A stretch of 64,000 bases of DNA from CBDCXE01 sp965223725 [NCBI: Nitrospinota bacterium] (GTDB lineage Bacteria > Nitrospinota_A > UBA7883). The notes beneath the pieces are model-generated. The model searched no databases, was not told the origin of the DNA, and saw nothing but the letters and a program-made list of their open reading frames with translations. The stretch lies in NCBI GenBank assembly GCA_965223725.1, contig CBDCXE010000002.1, positions 248,001 through 312,000 on the forward strand, read 5' to 3'. Below are positions 16,949-25,889 of this stretch, piece after piece; position 1 is the stretch's first letter, and every line of letters starts with the position of its first letter. The position numbers were made by a program, and so were the translations under genes.

Positions 16949-17450
16949 CTGCCATGGGCAGTGCAATTACCCTGTCGGGATAAATGGAACTGCCATTCAA
17001 TTTACGTATTTATATTAACCGGCCCTTTGATGCATTCAAAAAAGATCGCAGGCAAGCGTATAAGCGCCGCTTCCTGCTCAGATCGAATGGTACATCGCAG
17101 ACACGACAGTGTGCATAAGTGTTATGATGACACAAAACGCTGTTCCGGCGCATTTCTTAACACAAGATTAACAGGAATTTTACTTCAAGTTTATTTAATA
17201 AAACAGGACCTGGTTTATAATGCTTATCCGTAATAATGCATTATAATACGTTGTGCAAATCAAGCCGGCTAAGTACAAGTAAGTATACGAAGTAAGCACC
17301 TCTATGTATTTGTAAACAAAGGGGTTGACCAATGCAATAGCGTATGATAGCATGTGTTCAGATATACACAATTGGTATATCAAAAGCATATTAAAGTTTA
17401 TTAACAAGTACGACAAATAACAGACAACATTACTAAGGAGAAACTTAAAA
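16949..17450. other. 502-base gap between the tRNA repeats and the pilus-like operon
   Basis: No convincing gene is seen here. The left part (to about 17150) is mixed composition; the right part is AT-rich. It holds an inverted repeat TATAATGC (17216-17223) / GCATTATA (17238-17245) and the predicted promoter at 17325-17353. Short open frames exist on both strands but lack family resemblance, and one begins inside the tandem repeat. Confidence 0.6.
17325..17353 (+). promoter_or_regulatory. Predicted sigma-70 promoter of the pilus-like operon
   Basis: TTGACC (17325-17330) is followed after 17 bases by TAGCAT (17348-17353). It gives a 5' leader of about 90 bases before the strong ribosome binding site AAGGAGA and ATG at 17451. 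Confidence 0.45.
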
Positions 17451-18032
17451 ATGTCATTCAAAAGAAAGTCAATGCTTTTGGTTGCGGGGATTTTGGCTGT
17501 AACATTGATGATCCCGGTTCAAGAGGCCAAAGCGCAGGCGACAGGCTCCACAGCGGTCTCTTTCAATTTTCCAGACATCATTGTGCTGCATTACCTGAAC
17601 AGCCTGACACAAACTTTTACTGGTGGATCCCTGACCGGTGTCAATGAGGGCTCAGGCACAGACAGCCAGGCGTTGGCCACCACGGCGATCTTTACCACGA
17701 CCATTACACCAAGCGCGCCCACAGGATATCCACAAACCATTGCGGTAATAGATGACGATGTCTGGGCCGTTCGTGGTATCACAAGCACCGGAATCATCAA
17801 AGTAGCGGCCACCCTGGACATACCGGCCGCGGTCAATGGCGGTTCAACAGCTACCATGAAAAACCTGGTTGTGAGAAGCGGCGGATCATCCGGCCAGAAT
17901 ATAAATGTGGCGGCGCCCGGGTTCACACCCACCTTGGGTGGCATCGGGTATAACCTGGACATCTCTGCTGTAACAACGTCCGGCGCACATACCGGCGCGC
18001 AATACACCATCACTGCGACGGTAGGGCCGTAA
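17451..18032 (+). CDS. Secreted fibre subunit-like protein, likely major pilin
   Basis: The 193-residue protein has a signal peptide (MLLVAGILAVTLMIPVQEAKA, cleavage about residue 28) and a mature part of about 165 residues rich in Thr, Ser, Gly, Ala and Val. There is no Cys. The C-terminus GAQYTITATVGP has the alternating beta-strand pattern of chaperone-usher pilin ends. A strong AAGGAGA site precedes the ATG, the best ribosome binding site of the operon, which suits an abundant structural subunit. It is followed by a second secreted protein, a chaperone and an usher. No named family was recognised; a spore-coat-U-like or DUF4402-like pilin is the closest idea. Confidence 0.7.
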   Translation: MSFKRKSMLLVAGILAVTLMIPVQEAKAQATGSTAVSFNFPDIIVLHYLNSLTQTFTGGSLTGVNEGSGTDSQALATTAIFTTTITPSAPTGYPQTIAVIDDDVWAVRGITSTGIIKVAATLDIPAAVNGGSTATMKNLVVRSGGSSGQNINVAAPGFTPTLGGIGYNLDISAVTTSGAHTGAQYTITATVGP

Positions 18033-18061
18033 CGCACAATTGTGATCCGCATAAAAAAAAG

Positions 18062-18637
18062 GTGAGCTCTGTTGTTTTAGGGCGTCACTCTTTTTTGCCT
18101 TTGGCGTTGGCCGCAGTTGTTCTGCTGGCATGCGCGGGGGAATCTTTTGCGGTGTGCCCGCCCGGGTCACGGTTCCGGTTCCATAGACCCATCAGCGAGA
18201 ATGTTTCTGTATCCAACAGGATCAAGGCGATAAATGAAGGCGGGCCGTATGTGGTCACGACCCCGTTGACCCTTCCGGCCGGTTCCATATCATTCACCCC
18301 GTCACCCCATGGCATCGCCACCACGGCGACAATACCGATCACCGGTTTCATGTGGAGGCTGCGGGTTAATCGGCCTGTGCCCCCCGGTTTTGGCGTGGGC
18401 AGCATTTTGGTGACCTATCAGGTAACCGGGGCCAATGGGGCGCCCGGTGTGGTATCATCCGTCTCGAACCCGGCCTCGCAGGCCAGTGTGACCGTGCAAC
18501 CGAAGCCGATAAGGGTCCGTGTCCGCAGGAACAGGATCATATACCGAGGTTTTGTCGACCTGTTTGTGGACTATAGCGCGGCCACGGTGAGCGGACAATA
18601 TAGAGGCACAATAACAACAACCATAGACTGCCAGTAA
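18062..18637 (+). CDS. Secreted subunit-like protein, likely minor pilin or adhesin
   Basis: The 191-residue protein begins with GTG at 18062; no better start is in frame. A hydrophobic signal ends near ESFA (residue 30), so the mature chain would start V-C-P-P. Besides one Cys inside the signal (LLAC, possibly a lipobox), the only Cys residues are at 32 and 190 (TTTIDCQ), at the two extreme ends of the mature chain. The body is rich in beta-type residues (VSVSNRIKAINEGGPYVVTT, RVRVRRNRIIYRGFVDLFVD). It lies between the major subunit and the chaperone and is probably the minor or tip subunit. No family name can be given with certainty. Confidence 0.65.
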   Translation: MSSVVLGRHSFLPLALAAVVLLACAGESFAVCPPGSRFRFHRPISENVSVSNRIKAINEGGPYVVTTPLTLPAGSISFTPSPHGIATTATIPITGFMWRLRVNRPVPPGFGVGSILVTYQVTGANGAPGVVSSVSNPASQASVTVQPKPIRVRVRRNRIIYRGFVDLFVDYSAATVSGQYRGTITTTIDCQ

Positions 18638-18640
18638 ACC

Positions 18641-19519
18641 ATGAGTATGAAGCGCGTTTTTTTTGCTGTATCGACCTTCTTGATGATACTGGGCGCCACG
18701 CAGGCCAAGGCGCAACCTGCAGAAAGCTCAACAAACAAAGATGAGGGTCCACCACCGGTTATCGCGGCCTCTCCCGCCAAGCTGACGGTAAAAATCGGTT
18801 CCCGGTCCAGTGATAACGCCATCAAGCTGATAAACCTTAGCGACAAGCCTATCACGGTGCGTACCACTGTCAATAACTGGGACCTGGATGAAAGCAATGA
18901 CTTGCGGGTTGTGGCGCCAACGCCGCAATCGCTGGATCAGTGGATGATAATAAATCCTGTCAATTTCACGATAGAGCCGAAAAAAACGCAGACAGTTCGC
19001 TTCTCTATCAGACCACGCGCGAAACCGGAACCGGGAGAGCATCGCGGGATAATATTTTTCAACCAGCAGCTAACAGAAAAATCGACGGCAACCATCCAGT
19101 TCAAATTCCGGCTGGGCGTAATAGTATATGGGCTGGCAGGTGACGTGGTCCGGGATGGCGTGATGAACAAAATAAGCGTGGAGAGAGACGAAGAATCAGC
19201 CACCATGTTGTTTGATATCAGCAGCGTCGGCAACGCAAATGCCCGGATGGATGGGCAGTATAGCCTGTGGCGTAAGGCTGATTTTCCCAGCTCCGGTGAG
19301 CCGTCCCTGTATACCCTTGATGGGGAAGACAGAAACGTTCCAATATCTGTGGTAAGTGTGGGCAAGCTGCCGAACACACCGGTGCTGGCCGGGACCAGAC
19401 GAACGATCAAAAGGATTATAAAATTACCGAATGAAAAAGGAAACTACATACTCTTTGCCAGGGGCGCGCTGGAGGGTAAATCCTTTAGCAAAAAATTTCC
19501 GGTTTCGATTACGAAATAG
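18641..19519 (+). CDS. PapD-like periplasmic chaperone of a pilus system
   Basis: The 292-residue protein has a signal peptide ending ATQAKA. The first immunoglobulin-like domain contains VIAASPAKLTVKIGSRSSDNAIKL and IEPKKTQTVRFSIRP, the pattern of strands that bind pilin subunits. The second domain covers roughly residues 170-290 (MLFDISSVGNANARMDGQYSL). It is longer than classical PapD chaperones (about 215-230 mature residues). It lies 3 bases after the second subunit and 44 bases before the usher. It should cap and deliver subunits in the periplasm. Confidence 0.82.
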   Translation: MSMKRVFFAVSTFLMILGATQAKAQPAESSTNKDEGPPPVIAASPAKLTVKIGSRSSDNAIKLINLSDKPITVRTTVNNWDLDESNDLRVVAPTPQSLDQWMIINPVNFTIEPKKTQTVRFSIRPRAKPEPGEHRGIIFFNQQLTEKSTATIQFKFRLGVIVYGLAGDVVRDGVMNKISVERDEESATMLFDISSVGNANARMDGQYSLWRKADFPSSGEPSLYTLDGEDRNVPISVVSVGKLPNTPVLAGTRRTIKRIIKLPNEKGNYILFARGALEGKSFSKKFPVSITK

Positions 19520-19563
19520 ACTTTATATTGAACTGACATTCCAGTAAACTTTCGGGCATTGTT

Positions 19564-22191
19564 GTGAATATACTGCATATCAATGATAAACCCATCATGA
19601 ACAATGCTTTCATGATAGCTCAACTTTGTGGAGTATTGATCTTCCTGGCCCCCTACCTGGCAAACGCGGAAAAACTGAACAACCCTGTCCCGATACTGGT
19701 GGGCGCCTATGTTAATCAAAATTTGATCCGGAATATCGATATTGTAAAAGAAAGGGATGAGCATTGGATATTACTGGATGACCTGGCTGGTCTCACCGGT
19801 ATCAAAGTAGCAGATAAAAATGATGAAAGTGAAGAAGACATTTTTGAGTTTGCGACACCCATCGGCAAAGCCAACTTGCCCGTTGACAAGCTCGCGATGC
19901 ATCAGGGCCGATATTACGTATCAGCCCCGATGTTGAAAGATGCTTTTAACATCGGTATGTTGTTCAGCTCCCTCGATTTCGCGCTCTACCTGGATGTGCC
20001 TTGGCGGCCGGGCGCGCCAATGTATGATGAGCCGGGCGATGGTCAAAAGCCTGCGATAACGCCTGATATTCCCGCGCCCGACGGCTCATGGAGCTTTATT
20101 CGGTCGGCGAACGAGTATAACAAAGAGTCAAACGCGGTTCAGGATTCGCAATACAATACGTTGGACACAGGCGGACGGGTAGCCTCTGGCGCATGGGTGC
20201 TGGGCCTTGAACGCCAGAATGGCAGAGATAACGATACTCGCCTGAGAAACTATTCATGGAGCCGGACCTTCGACCGCGCCGCCATCAGGGCAGGCTCCAA
20301 CTACATAGACCTGAACCCGTTACTGCAAAACTACAGGTTTACTGGCGGGCAATACGCCTTTGACAACCGGGGTATCGAGCGATTCACAGATTTCGACACC
20401 AACCTGAACCTGGAAAGCTTCCTGTCTGATGATATAAGGAACCAGGAAAACATAATCCGGGATGATGGGCCACCCGGCGGTATCGCGGAATTGCGTATTA
20501 ACGATGTGCAAGTGGCGCTGGTCCGCATAGGGCTCAACGGTCATTACGAGTTTCGTGACATCCCGCGGATTCAAGGCGTATTTCAGACAATCAAAGTGTT
20601 TCTTTATGAGCGCAGTTTGGGCGAAGTGCCGTTGGCCACGCTCGATTTCACCAGCACAATTTCCCTGGAAACATTGCCCGCCGGCGAGCTGTATATCCGA
20701 GCTGGCGCAGGAGATAAAGGAAACAGCCTGTACAGCGACGAGATTGGCATGGATAAAGGAACCGCCAGTTTTTTTAGAGGTCGTCACGGAGTCACAGACG
20801 GAATTACATTGCTGGGCATTGCTCAAAACGGAGTGGATGACCGGACGGAAGGGCTTGCGGGCGCACGTATCGGCATCGGGCATAACTGGAACCTTGCGTT
20901 CGACGCCGCCGCCAATTCGGAAAACACCCGGGCATACGCCACGGAGTTGAGGGGTTTGGCTAAGAAATGGGATGTGAACTTGCGCGGCCGTTATTTCGAT
21001 CGTGGATATCGCTCCAACATGAACAATGAAGAATATGACTATTATTTGCGCTCCTTTTATCAGGTTGCGCCATCCTTTCGACTCGGCCTGTTCGGGCGCA
21101 AGGTGAAGGAAAATGATCTGGACGAGCTGAACTATTTGAAACCCGGGTTCAACTGGAGACCGGGCCCCAGCTTTCTGGCCAGCGCAATCCCCAATATTGA
21201 CGGAGAGTACAGGATTTCCGCATACTACTATTTAAGCCCTTCCAATTATCTTTCTATATTTTATGAACAGGAATACTATACAGCCCTGTTCGATATGGGG
21301 TTATCTGAATACCTGAATTTCCGGCTGGGCTACGAAAATGATCGGGAAATAAAAAAAGACTTTTTTCTGGGGCAAATATACTGGTATCCATTTGAAAGCC
21401 AGAACGACTACTTTCAGGCAGGGGTCACTAACAACCTTGAAGATACTGGATTTCTGGTCTCCTGGAACAAAATTGTGACGCCCGGTATCGAATTTTCGGT
21501 GGAATATGATGAGAAATACCGGATATTCGCCGGGGATGAAAAAAGAAGCCATTTTTTCGCAAGGTTAAGGGTCGATTTTGCTAATACCGGAAAGCGGCTG
21601 GCGCCGGTCGACAACCGGTATGTTAATTTTACCCGGGGTGGGATATCAGGCGCCATCTATGATGAACAAGGCAATAAACTGAACATTGATGATTTGTCTG
21701 TGCGTGTCAATGGCTTTACCCTGGCCCAACGGGGCGCTTCCGCAGGGAACTTTTATGTTGGTATGCTCCGCCCAGGGGTTTATACAGTGGAACTGGATGA
21801 AGAAAAACTGCCGATCGAGCTTGTGCCGGCGCAACGAAGCTATGCTGTGGAAGTCGCCGGGCTGGCGGTGACAGAGGTAAATTTCACTGTCCGGGCAGAG
21901 TATGGGTTTGCCGGTCAAGTGACTTCATCTAATCAGGAGCCGGTGGCAAACGCGTTTATCCAGGTTCGGGACGCATCTGGTCAGCCTGTAACCAGCGGTA
22001 TTACAGATCAATTCGGTTATTACCGGGTGGATGGACTTGTCGCTGGCGAATATACCGCCACATGCGCCCATGTAAATGGCGAAGCATTGCCGGAACCGCA
22101 TCCCGTGATCCAGGTTCAAGTCACAGATGACTACCTTTTCGATCAGGACCTCTCCATCACTCTGCCCGACGCCCCGCCTCCGGCGGAATAG
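19564..22191 (+). CDS. Outer-membrane usher-like pilus assembly protein
   Basis: The 875-residue protein starts at GTG 19564 (ATG 19597 is the alternative); a hydrophobic signal ends LANA. An N-terminal domain of about 120 residues is followed by a long region with alternating aromatic beta strands typical of an outer-membrane barrel (FDRAAIRAGSNYIDLNPLLQ, NLNLESFLSDD). Within the barrel lies a plug-like segment (PPGGIAELRINDVQVALVRI, then GHYEFRDIPRIQGVFQTIKVF). The end carries a carboxypeptidase-regulatory-like beta domain (FAGQVTSSNQEPVANAFIQV). Usher function is inferred from the neighbouring chaperone and from this layout. Sequence is clearly divergent from FimD/PapC. Confidence 0.78.
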   Translation: MNILHINDKPIMNNAFMIAQLCGVLIFLAPYLANAEKLNNPVPILVGAYVNQNLIRNIDIVKERDEHWILLDDLAGLTGIKVADKNDESEEDIFEFATPIGKANLPVDKLAMHQGRYYVSAPMLKDAFNIGMLFSSLDFALYLDVPWRPGAPMYDEPGDGQKPAITPDIPAPDGSWSFIRSANEYNKESNAVQDSQYNTLDTGGRVASGAWVLGLERQNGRDNDTRLRNYSWSRTFDRAAIRAGSNYIDLNPLLQNYRFTGGQYAFDNRGIERFTDFDTNLNLESFLSDDIRNQENIIRDDGPPGGIAELRINDVQVALVRIGLNGHYEFRDIPRIQGVFQTIKVFLYERSLGEVPLATLDFTSTISLETLPAGELYIRAGAGDKGNSLYSDEIGMDKGTASFFRGRHGVTDGITLLGIAQNGVDDRTEGLAGARIGIGHNWNLAFDAAANSENTRAYATELRGLAKKWDVNLRGRYFDRGYRSNMNNEEYDYYLRSFYQVAPSFRLGLFGRKVKENDLDELNYLKPGFNWRPGPSFLASAIPNIDGEYRISAYYYLSPSNYLSIFYEQEYYTALFDMGLSEYLNFRLGYENDREIKKDFFLGQIYWYPFESQNDYFQAGVTNNLEDTGFLVSWNKIVTPGIEFSVEYDEKYRIFAGDEKRSHFFARLRVDFANTGKRLAPVDNRYVNFTRGGISGAIYDEQGNKLNIDDLSVRVNGFTLAQRGASAGNFYVGMLRPGVYTVELDEEKLPIELVPAQRSYAVEVAGLAVTEVNFTVRAEYGFAGQVTSSNQEPVANAFIQVRDASGQPVTSGITDQFGYYRVDGLVAGEYTATCAHVNGEALPEPHPVIQVQVTDDYLFDQDLSITLPDAPPPAE

Positions 22192-22313
22192 GCCGGCCCT
22201 GGCGCCTAATCAAAGTTTTTTATAAATCTGGCGTCGGGATAACATAAAATAATAGATTGTCGAAAACCGTATACAGGAATGATGATATTGATTTTAATAA
22301 AAGTGATTGACCC

Positions 22314-23588
22314 ATGATCGCCATATCGGTGGAAAACGTCGAAAAGAAGTTTCGCCGCGTCGCCGTGGGCGGCAACTATACCACTATCAAGAGCCTTTTT
22401 CTGGGCAAGGGCCACAAGAATAAAGAGCAGGTGACGGATGACAAGGCGTTCTATGCGCTGAATGATATTTCGTTTGAAATACCGAAGGGCGAGACCTGGG
22501 GCATCATCGGCCGCAACGGCTCTGGCAAGTCCACACTGCTGAAGCTGATGGCGGGGATATACAAACCAGACGCGGGCAAACTGAACGTGGATGGCAAGGT
22601 ATCGGCGCTGATAGAGCTGGGCGCCGGGTTCCATCCGGAGTTTTCCGGCCGCGAGAACATATATATCAACGCCTCGATACTCGGCATGTACAAATCGCAG
22701 ATCAGGGATAAGTTCGACGAGATCGTCGCCTTCGCGGAGCTGGAGGATTTCATCGACAACCCGGTGCGCACCTATTCATCCGGCATGTTCGCCCGGCTCG
22801 GGTTTTCCGTGGCGATCCACGCCGACCCGGACATATTGCTGGTGGACGAAGTGCTGGCGGTGGGGGACGAGTCGTTCAGCCATAAATGCAAGGACAAGAT
22901 CAACAACTTCCGGAAAGAGGGAAAGACCATCGTGGTGGTCACCCATAACCTGGGCGATGTGGATATCCTTTGCGACCATGTGGTCTGGCTGGAAAAAGGG
23001 GTGATAGAAGACGCAGGGTCGCCCAAACGGGTGACGGACAAATATATGATGACGGTGGCGGAGTCTGACAACAAGGTGTTGTTGCATGACCATGAAGCTG
23101 AAACTGAGCCTGACAGTGAAGAGCAGACCAACCGGTGGGGCACCCGGGAAGCGGAGATAACAAAGGTGACCATGCTGGATGCCGAAGGGAACGAGCGCTA
23201 CCTGTTCAAATCGGGGGACCCGGTGCAGATCAGGATCGATTACAACGCCCATGTGCCGCTGGTGGAGCCTGTGTTCGGCGTTGGTATACATAAGCAGGAT
23301 GGCTCGCACTGTTACGGCACCAACACCCATATCGACAATGTGACCATCGATTCCATCGAGGGCGCGGGTAAAATCACCATGAAATTCGACCGGCTGGAGT
23401 TGATAGAGGACAGCTACACGCTATCTGTGGCGATCCACGCCAAGGACGGCCACCCCTACGACTATCATAACGAAAAATACAAGTTTTCCATCCGCTCTAC
23501 CATCAAGGATGTCGGCGTGTTCCGGCCGCCCCATAAATGGAGCGTGAACGGCGCGGCGCAACCGGAGACGGAAAGGATAGAAAGTTGA
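22314..23588 (+). CDS. ABC transporter ATPase with Wzt-type C-terminal domain
   Basis: The 424-residue protein has an ATPase domain with Walker A GIIGRNGSGKSTLLKLMAG (about residues 63-81), signature block YSSGMFARLGFSVA and Walker B DILLVDEVLAVGD. After about residue 270 comes a beta-rich extension (FKSGDPVQIRIDYNAHVPL) like the Wzt carbohydrate-recognition domain. Such proteins power export of lipid-linked O antigen or teichoic acid chains with a Wzm permease. No Wzm gene is adjacent. Two glycosyltransferases follow, the first overlapping this stop codon, which supports a polysaccharide role. Confidence 0.9.
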   Translation: MIAISVENVEKKFRRVAVGGNYTTIKSLFLGKGHKNKEQVTDDKAFYALNDISFEIPKGETWGIIGRNGSGKSTLLKLMAGIYKPDAGKLNVDGKVSALIELGAGFHPEFSGRENIYINASILGMYKSQIRDKFDEIVAFAELEDFIDNPVRTYSSGMFARLGFSVAIHADPDILLVDEVLAVGDESFSHKCKDKINNFRKEGKTIVVVTHNLGDVDILCDHVVWLEKGVIEDAGSPKRVTDKYMMTVAESDNKVLLHDHEAETEPDSEEQTNRWGTREAEITKVTMLDAEGNERYLFKSGDPVQIRIDYNAHVPLVEPVFGVGIHKQDGSHCYGTNTHIDNVTIDSIEGAGKITMKFDRLELIEDSYTLSVAIHAKDGHPYDYHNEKYKFSIRSTIKDVGVFRPPHKWSVNGAAQPETERIES

Positions 23589-24784
23589 AACCGGCGTTTA
23601 TAATCCCCTTCTATGGCGCCGATATAGGCGGCGGGGCGGAGACGCTCTGCCGACGGCTGGCGGAGAATCTGGCGCAGAGGGGCATGGATGTGGAGGTGTT
23701 CACCACCACCATCCGCAGCCTGGCCCACGACTGGAGCGTGAACTATTACGACCCGGGCATGTATCTGATCAACGGGGTGACGGTGCGCCGCTTCATGGTC
23801 CGGACCGTCGACACCGACGCGTTCGTGCCGGTGAACACAAGAATCATGCGCCGGGAGGAGATATCGCTGGAGGAGGAGATCGACTATATGACCAACGCGG
23901 TTAATTCCGACGCGATGTACACCTATATAGGCGACAACCAGAAAAACTACATCTACTTTTTCATCCCATACTTGTTCGGCACATCGCTGATCGGCTCGTC
24001 GATTTCGCCTTTTAAATCTTTCCTGATCCCCTGCCTGCACAACGAAGGCTATGCGGATATGAGCGTCACCGCCCGGATGTTCGACCGGGTGAACGGCGCG
24101 CTGTTCCTCTCCAGGGCGGAGATGCGCCTGGCCAGTAGTATGTATAACGACATGCCGAACACGGAGAAGATTCTGATGGGCTGTGGTGTGGACGATATTC
24201 TGGACGCCAGCGGCGATCGATTCAGGAAAAAGTTTGGATTGGGAAACAGCCCATTCATCCTCTATGTCGGGCGGATGGACGCGACGAAGAACACACCGCT
24301 GCTGGTCGATTATTTCCGGAAATATAAAAAGCTGAGCCCTGGCTCGCCACTCAAGCTGGTGTTGGCCGGCAGTGGCAAGCTGGATATACCAGACGACATC
24401 GCCGCCGATGTTATCGACCTGGGGTTCCTCTCCATCGCGGATAAGAACGACGCCTACGCTGCAGCCACCATGCTATGTCAGCCATCGTTGATGGAGAGTT
24501 TTTCGATCGTGATCATGGAATCATGGCTCTGCGGGCGGCCGGTGCTGGTCCATTCCGATTGCGACGTGACGACGGAACATGCGCTGGAGTCGGGCGGCGG
24601 GTTCGCCATCGGGTCGTTCCCGGAGTTTTACGAGTCGGTCAAGCTGCTGGTGGAGAACCCGGATATAGCGGACAGGATGGGCCAGAACGGCAAGGCTTAT
24701 GTCGAGAAAAACTATACGTGGGACATAATTTGTGAAAGGTTTATAAACCTGATGGACTCATTCAGCGAGATTGAAATTGACTAA
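23585..24784 (+). CDS. GT4 family glycosyltransferase
   Basis: The start is placed at TTG 23585, seven bases after AGGA and overlapping the Wzt stop (TTGA), giving 399 residues; a longer frame from 23537 would overlap the ABC gene by 52 bases. The N-terminal acceptor domain contains GADIGGGAETLCRRLAE. The C-terminal donor domain has FILYVGRMDATKNTPLLVDYF and the E-x7-E motif in MESFSIVIMESW. Retaining GT-B enzymes of this type use nucleotide sugars to extend surface polysaccharides. Donor and acceptor are unknown. Confidence 0.87.
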   Translation: MKPAFIIPFYGADIGGGAETLCRRLAENLAQRGMDVEVFTTTIRSLAHDWSVNYYDPGMYLINGVTVRRFMVRTVDTDAFVPVNTRIMRREEISLEEEIDYMTNAVNSDAMYTYIGDNQKNYIYFFIPYLFGTSLIGSSISPFKSFLIPCLHNEGYADMSVTARMFDRVNGALFLSRAEMRLASSMYNDMPNTEKILMGCGVDDILDASGDRFRKKFGLGNSPFILYVGRMDATKNTPLLVDYFRKYKKLSPGSPLKLVLAGSGKLDIPDDIAADVIDLGFLSIADKNDAYAAATMLCQPSLMESFSIVIMESWLCGRPVLVHSDCDVTTEHALESGGGFAIGSFPEFYESVKLLVENPDIADRMGQNGKAYVEKNYTWDIICERFINLMDSFSEIEID

Positions 24785-25835
24785 TATCCACCAGATGCTG
24801 CCCAGCTATTCCCATGGCGACGCCATCGGCAACTGCGTCAAGGAGATGCAGATACTGCTGCGCCAGTGGGGGTATGGGTCGGAGGTGTTCTGCAACCATG
24901 TGCTGGGTGATATGGAATGCCGCAACTATCACGACTATGTGTACGAGGACCCCGACTCCTGGGTGATCTACCACTACTCCACCGGCTCGCCGGTGAATAT
25001 GTTCGCGCTGGAAAAGGCGAAAAACATAATAATCATGTATCACAACGTCACCCCCGCCCATTTTTTCGAAGGGTACGACAGCCGGGCGGAGCGGGACTGC
25101 CGGGCAGGGCGCGAATTCCTGAAAAATTTCAGCGGCAGGGTTCGGCATGCCATGGCCGTCTCGCCCTATAACGCGGAGGAGCTGGAGTCGCTGGACATAG
25201 GGCCGATCGACATCGTCCCATGCATCACCGACCCGGCCAAGCTGAAGCCGACCGGCGCCGTCGTCACAAAGCTGTTCGACGACGATAAAAAGAATATCCT
25301 GTTCGTTGGCCGCATCTCGCCAAATAAAAGCTATGAGGAGATGCTCAAGGTCTTTTACTTCTATAGAAAATATGTGGAGACCAAATCGCGGCTGATCTTC
25401 GTCGGCGGCTATAAACCGGACGGGCTATACTACAGCCACCTCGTTTCCATAGTGAAAGAGCTGAAGATACCCGATGTCCGGTTCGCCGGGTTTGTGCCGG
25501 ACGAGCAGATGGGTGATTACTATAGCAACGCATCCGCATTTCTGTGCATGAGCCGTCATGAGGGATTTTGCATTCCGCTGTTGGAGGCGATGCATTTCCA
25601 GGTCCCGATCGTGGCCCGGGCCGGCACTGCTATCACCCACACCATGGGCGACTCCGGCCTGCTGTTCAACGGCGACACAGGCCCGCATGAAGTGGCGGAG
25701 CTGCTGGGCGCCGTCACGTCTGATAAGGCGCTGCGAACCTCGATGATAGAGTCGCAAAGTCGCCAGTTAACCCGGTTTACGAAGGAAAACATGGCCAAAC
25801 AATTCAAGCAGGTAATCGACAGCCTTGGGATATAA
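24771..25835 (+). CDS. GT4 family glycosyltransferase
   Basis: The 354-residue protein starts at TTG 24771, overlapping the previous glycosyltransferase by 14 bases. It has an N-terminal region with MLPSYSHGDAIGNCVKEMQ and a donor-binding half with ILFVGRISPNKSYEEMLKVF and the E-x7-E block SRHEGFCIPLLEAMHFQVP. It belongs with the Wzt-like ATPase and the first glycosyltransferase in a polysaccharide cassette. Sugar specificity cannot be inferred. Confidence 0.87.
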   Translation: MKLTNIHQMLPSYSHGDAIGNCVKEMQILLRQWGYGSEVFCNHVLGDMECRNYHDYVYEDPDSWVIYHYSTGSPVNMFALEKAKNIIIMYHNVTPAHFFEGYDSRAERDCRAGREFLKNFSGRVRHAMAVSPYNAEELESLDIGPIDIVPCITDPAKLKPTGAVVTKLFDDDKKNILFVGRISPNKSYEEMLKVFYFYRKYVETKSRLIFVGGYKPDGLYYSHLVSIVKELKIPDVRFAGFVPDEQMGDYYSNASAFLCMSRHEGFCIPLLEAMHFQVPIVARAGTAITHTMGDSGLLFNGDTGPHEVAELLGAVTSDKALRTSMIESQSRQLTRFTKENMAKQFKQVIDSLGI

Positions 25836-25889
25836 GCCTGCAATCAAATAGTATCCTGTCATAAAAGTTATTCCATCCGAACAGAATAA

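Noticed and set aside
16913-17233. Open frame of 106 codons beginning in repeat unit B, as a possible analogue of the small protein encoded in E. coli rtT repeats
   Set aside because: It is not basic or protamine-like, it starts inside the tRNA-derived repeat and lacks a ribosome binding site.
16699-17450. Integrated element at the tRNA (att site duplication)
   Set aside because: Copies of the tRNA end recur at 86-bp spacing with no integrase or cargo between them; a decayed site is possible but not shown.
17195-17461. Hydrophobic 88-codon open frame on the minus strand before the fibre operon
   Set aside because: It lies in AT-rich DNA that carries the operon promoter, and overlaps the start of the first subunit gene; likely a chance frame.
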